Source of the DNA: Cannabis sativa
Taxonomy: Eukaryota; Streptophyta; Magnoliopsida; Rosales; Cannabaceae
NCBI RefSeq assembly: GCF_029168945.1
Contig: NC_083603.1
Coordinates: forward strand, 7,688,001 to 7,752,000
DNA length: 64,000 nt
Reading direction: 5' to 3'
The position numbers and the translations under genes are program-made. Under the pieces are notes generated by a model, which made no database searches, had not been told where the DNA came from, and worked only from the letters and a program-made list of their open reading frames with translations. Of the stretch, positions 61,000 through 64,000 are shown in pieces; the stretch's first letter is position 1; every line of letters starts with the position of its first letter.

Positions 61000-63004
61000 T
61001 GTAACGCCCTGTCCAACAGGGACGCCACGTGTGTGAAATTTATTTAAAATACCAGTAATTATATAAGATGTAATTATACTAAAAGTGTGGGTAATTAAAT
61101 TTTGATAGTTAAAACTCAACCTTTAAACTGTTTAACAAAAGATAAATAACATGGATTACGGGGTCCCCCTGTTTTCAAAATATTTACAAACTGGTTTCAA
61201 AGTATTTTACGAAATAAGCTTTATATTTTCCAAAATACAATCAAAATAGAGCATCCTGTAAACTGGGCTGCCTACGGCTGGTATGTACATTGCTGCTGCG
61301 ACCACAAACTCATGGTTGCTCAACTTTAGCCTTCCATTTACCTGCACCATAAAGCACCCGTGAGTCACAGAGACTCAGCAAGAAAGTGATCGAAACAATA
61401 ATTGAAAGAAAAGTGAATAATAACTTTATGCCATCATGTTTACTCACTATACAATTTAATAAGCATTCCTTTAAACATTACACAGTCCTGGTACTTAATA
61501 TAGTACCCCTTTTTACCACTCGTCACATACGAGCTGAATATGTCACTATCGTTGCCCGATAAAGCAAACGATAAGTAAGAAACCTAACCGCGGTTTCAAG
61601 AGTAATTACTCATAACGGTAATAACCGTTTCCAACCCTAGGTCATAACCCAGGCTCAATAAAAATCTTGATAATAATCAAGATCACTTCCATTCAACCAA
61701 TAAACTTTAACCCCATACGGTGCTTACCACTTTTCTTACCTTAATTCAGAAGTCAAGAATATGGCCAGGCACAGGTGGAAAAACAAGCTAGGCAATCCCG
61801 GTCCTATGTCACGACAATTGAAACACAATAAATACCTCAATTTAAATTTCCGGATTAAAACCCTAATTTAAAACCGATTAGACTTAGCCTTCACCAACTT
61901 TATAATAATTCAAATAACTCAAAATCATTCAAAGGCAGTACTAGGTTCAACCCCGAGCCAAAACAGGGTTCAGAGAAAAAAACCCGAGAAATTTTCCCCG
62001 TCAGAATCGGCCGACGGTTCGATACACTGCAACCAATCCGGCCGACCTTCTTCGTCGAACCGAAAAATTCTGGGTTTTCTCCCCCAGCTCGAACCAAAAC
62101 CATTTTAGACCTAAATTGCATTTCCATAACAGTTCAATATACCAAGTATAACATATTCAACACATCATTTAATCACAATTCACCATTTAACTCAAAATCA
62201 CCATCTTACTTGACAATTTGCACTAAACATCACTTTCAACACCAATTCAATTGAACAGCCCTTAATCTCACTCAATCTTCATTCAAACAAGTTTCAAATC
62301 AACCCTAAGAACCTACCTTACCCTCAGTTTATACCCCAGCTCAGAATTCATTGAAAACCTTTACCAAAACCTAACTAAACTCAAGAAAACTAATTAAGAG
62401 AAGAGTAAAAGGATCATACCTCCACTTATCTAACTTCTAGGGTTAAGATTAGCTCAGGAAATTGAAGAAATGAAATGAATTTTCCTTGGTTCCCAGCTGC
62501 TTCAAGGGTTCGGCAAGAGAAGAAAAAAAAAGAAAGCTTGAAGTTATGTAATTTTTTGTTTTCTTGCCTTGGAAGTAACTTAAATAAGGTTTGCCTTTCT
62601 TTTCTTTTCTTTTTCTTTCTTTTTTTAAATAACAATCAGCCCACCAAATTCAAAGGTCAAAAGTCAAAAAACATAAAATGACTAATTTACCCTTTAAAGA
62701 AACCTAAACTAAAATTATAACGTAGGGCATTTATGGTAATTTTACTAATTCCCCAATCCGACATTCTAATAAAATTCTAACTTAATCCGGAATATTCTCA
62801 AAATAATTCTTTCATTTAATGTCGTGACATTACTAACCACATAGCTAAATTTCCACAATTGCCGGGTCCAAAATAACGTTTTTCATTAAATAATTTCTCA
62901 ACAATTTACCTAAGTAAGATCATAATCCTACTTCATTTTCTAAGTAATTACATATTTAATAAAATATGTCCATTTAAATATTATTTATTTTCTGGGATAT
63001 TACA
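61000..63004 (-). repeat. LTR-c, 5' LTR of the array
   Basis: 2005 bp, very close to LTR-b except for a strongly diverged patch of about 70 bp near 61997-62062. Ends in ATTACA, followed by cgcat. Confidence 0.93.
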
Positions 63005-64000
63005 CGCATGGGATGGATGCACCATGTTGGAGAAAGAGACAGAGGTCTAACTTATGCTACTAGTTTGGTGGCTTATCTCGAGGGCCTGCCAACACATGTG
63101 GAGGCATGGTACCTTGAGAATTGGATCATGGACGTATGGGAGTCCTTGGGCAAGGAGGGAGACTGTTTGGACAGTATCGAATGGGGCATGATTAGAAGTG
63201 TTGGCACGTCAGTTTAGTGTTGGGATATTGGCACACATGCTACCTTGGTCACAAGTGATTAGGTGAGCGACGGTGTTTGGATTTATCTTATCATAGTGGG
63301 AACCTATAGACAATGTGAGTATCTTAGCTAGAGATTCTCGATGCATGGATGGACTCATGGATGCTTGCGAGCATGACTCGACAGGAGTTGTTCGAGAGAC
63401 GAAAGTGTGTACGAGGCACACGGTCGCGTGAAAAAAGAGCCCATTATTACTGGGATGGTTGAAAGGTTGACCTTGACATAGAGAAGTCAAGGTACTGCAC
63501 GGGTATTATGCTACCTGACAAGGTGAGCCCGTGACACGCCACGGTACTACAAGGTAGTGTCGCGGCCTGCCTATTATAAACTACGAAAAATTAGGTTTTT
63601 TTTTTATATCTTTTTTAGCTATATAAATGCCATTTCTCAACACTTTTCAACTGAGAGTACAAAACTTAGAAGCGAGAAGTGGTTCTAAAGACTTTTAATA
63701 TTTATTTTTTGAAGAGTTCTTCCTAATCCTCAATTTTTCTTATGCTCTAAATTGTTATCAGATATTTTTAATGATTATGAGTAGCTAGACTTTTTATTAT
63801 GGTGTTAAAGAGATTGCTTGACACGTTATTTTGGTTTTAATATGATTTAGTTCTTCCCCAATTTGTTATGTGCATCTATTTTATTCATACTTAATTACTT
63901 TTAATTGCTTGAATGGCCAATTAAATAGTTTATGATTTCAATGCAAAATTTGATAAGCGAGTATTGATTATGATATAGTAAAATCGACATAGATTTCGAT
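63005..64000 (+). repeat. Host 3' LTR, continuation
   Basis: Resumes the sequence cut at 51968. A TATA box (CTATATAAA) stands at about 63620-63628. No gene. The end lies beyond the window. Small frames here have no resemblance to known proteins. Confidence 0.4.

Larger units (their letters stand above)
51969..63004 (-). mobile_element. Tekay-like chromovirus in a three-LTR tandem array
   Basis: Ty3/gypsy elements on the minus strand: LTR-c (61000-63004), full internal region, LTR-b (54184-56188), partial internal region (gag only), then truncated LTR-a (51969-52889). The outer ends are flanked by the perfect 5 bp duplication cgcat (51964-51968, 63005-63009), so the whole array behaves as one insertion. 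The integrase is followed by a chromodomain-like tail, and the domain order and sequence suit the Tekay/Del clade. The coding region has several stops and frameshifts. Confidence 0.92.

Noticed and set aside
63008..63217. Plus-strand frame of 69 codons after the chromovirus array
   Set aside because: It is inside the probable host LTR and lacks any family similarity. Trp/Met content comes from the local composition.

Overview
The window is nuclear DNA of a flowering plant. The evidence is long AT-rich intergenic sequence, plant-type Ty1/copia and Ty3/gypsy LTR retrotransposons with tRNA-Met-like primer sites, MITEs, and three small plant genes: two arabinogalactan peptides and a DUF7054-type protein. 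A eudicot is likely. Cannabaceae is only a guess from the look of the repeat families and was not tested.

Layout. 1-3365: minus-strand Copia element (Copia-1) cut by the window edge, with a nearly intact gag-pol frame and a 341 bp LTR, inserted into a second Copia gag fragment (3401-3752). 3753-14523: minus-strand Copia-type element (family A) arranged LTR / internal / LTR / partial internal; its gag frame is open but its pol is decayed. 14531-26198: the only gene-bearing island. It holds two AG-peptide genes and one DUF7054 gene, all on the minus strand, among MITEs and a hairpin-rich MULE-like element. 26199-50948: a plus-strand Ty3/gypsy Tat-lineage element (746 bp LTRs, TSD gtttt) with two RNase H domains and a spliced antisense gene between pol and the 3' LTR. 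This element is interrupted by a family-A solo LTR (30857-32754) and by a plus-strand family-A element (34804-45672, TSD cttat), which is itself interrupted by a non-autonomous hAT element (42035-43405, TSD ggtatacc). 50949-64000: an older LTR element, probably the host of the Tat insertion. Its probable LTR is interrupted by a minus-strand chromovirus (Tekay-like) three-LTR array (51969-63004, TSD cgcat).

The window is therefore a multi-level nest. The order of insertion can be read because target-site duplications flank each layer and the interrupted Tat frame resumes exactly on the far side of two of the insertions. Almost every reading frame here belongs to a transposon and most are broken by nonsense or frameshift changes. 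Most nonsense codons look like C-to-T changes, as expected for methylated plant transposons.

The most unusual items are: two unrelated families that both show the shared-LTR tandem arrangement; a gag-only family-A copy with near-identical LTRs but decayed pol, suggesting mobilisation in trans; stem-loops with a constant CTAAT loop and changing stems in the family-A leader; the five-exon antisense gene with its own TATA box inside the Tat element; and a MULE-like element built from long perfect inverted repeats.
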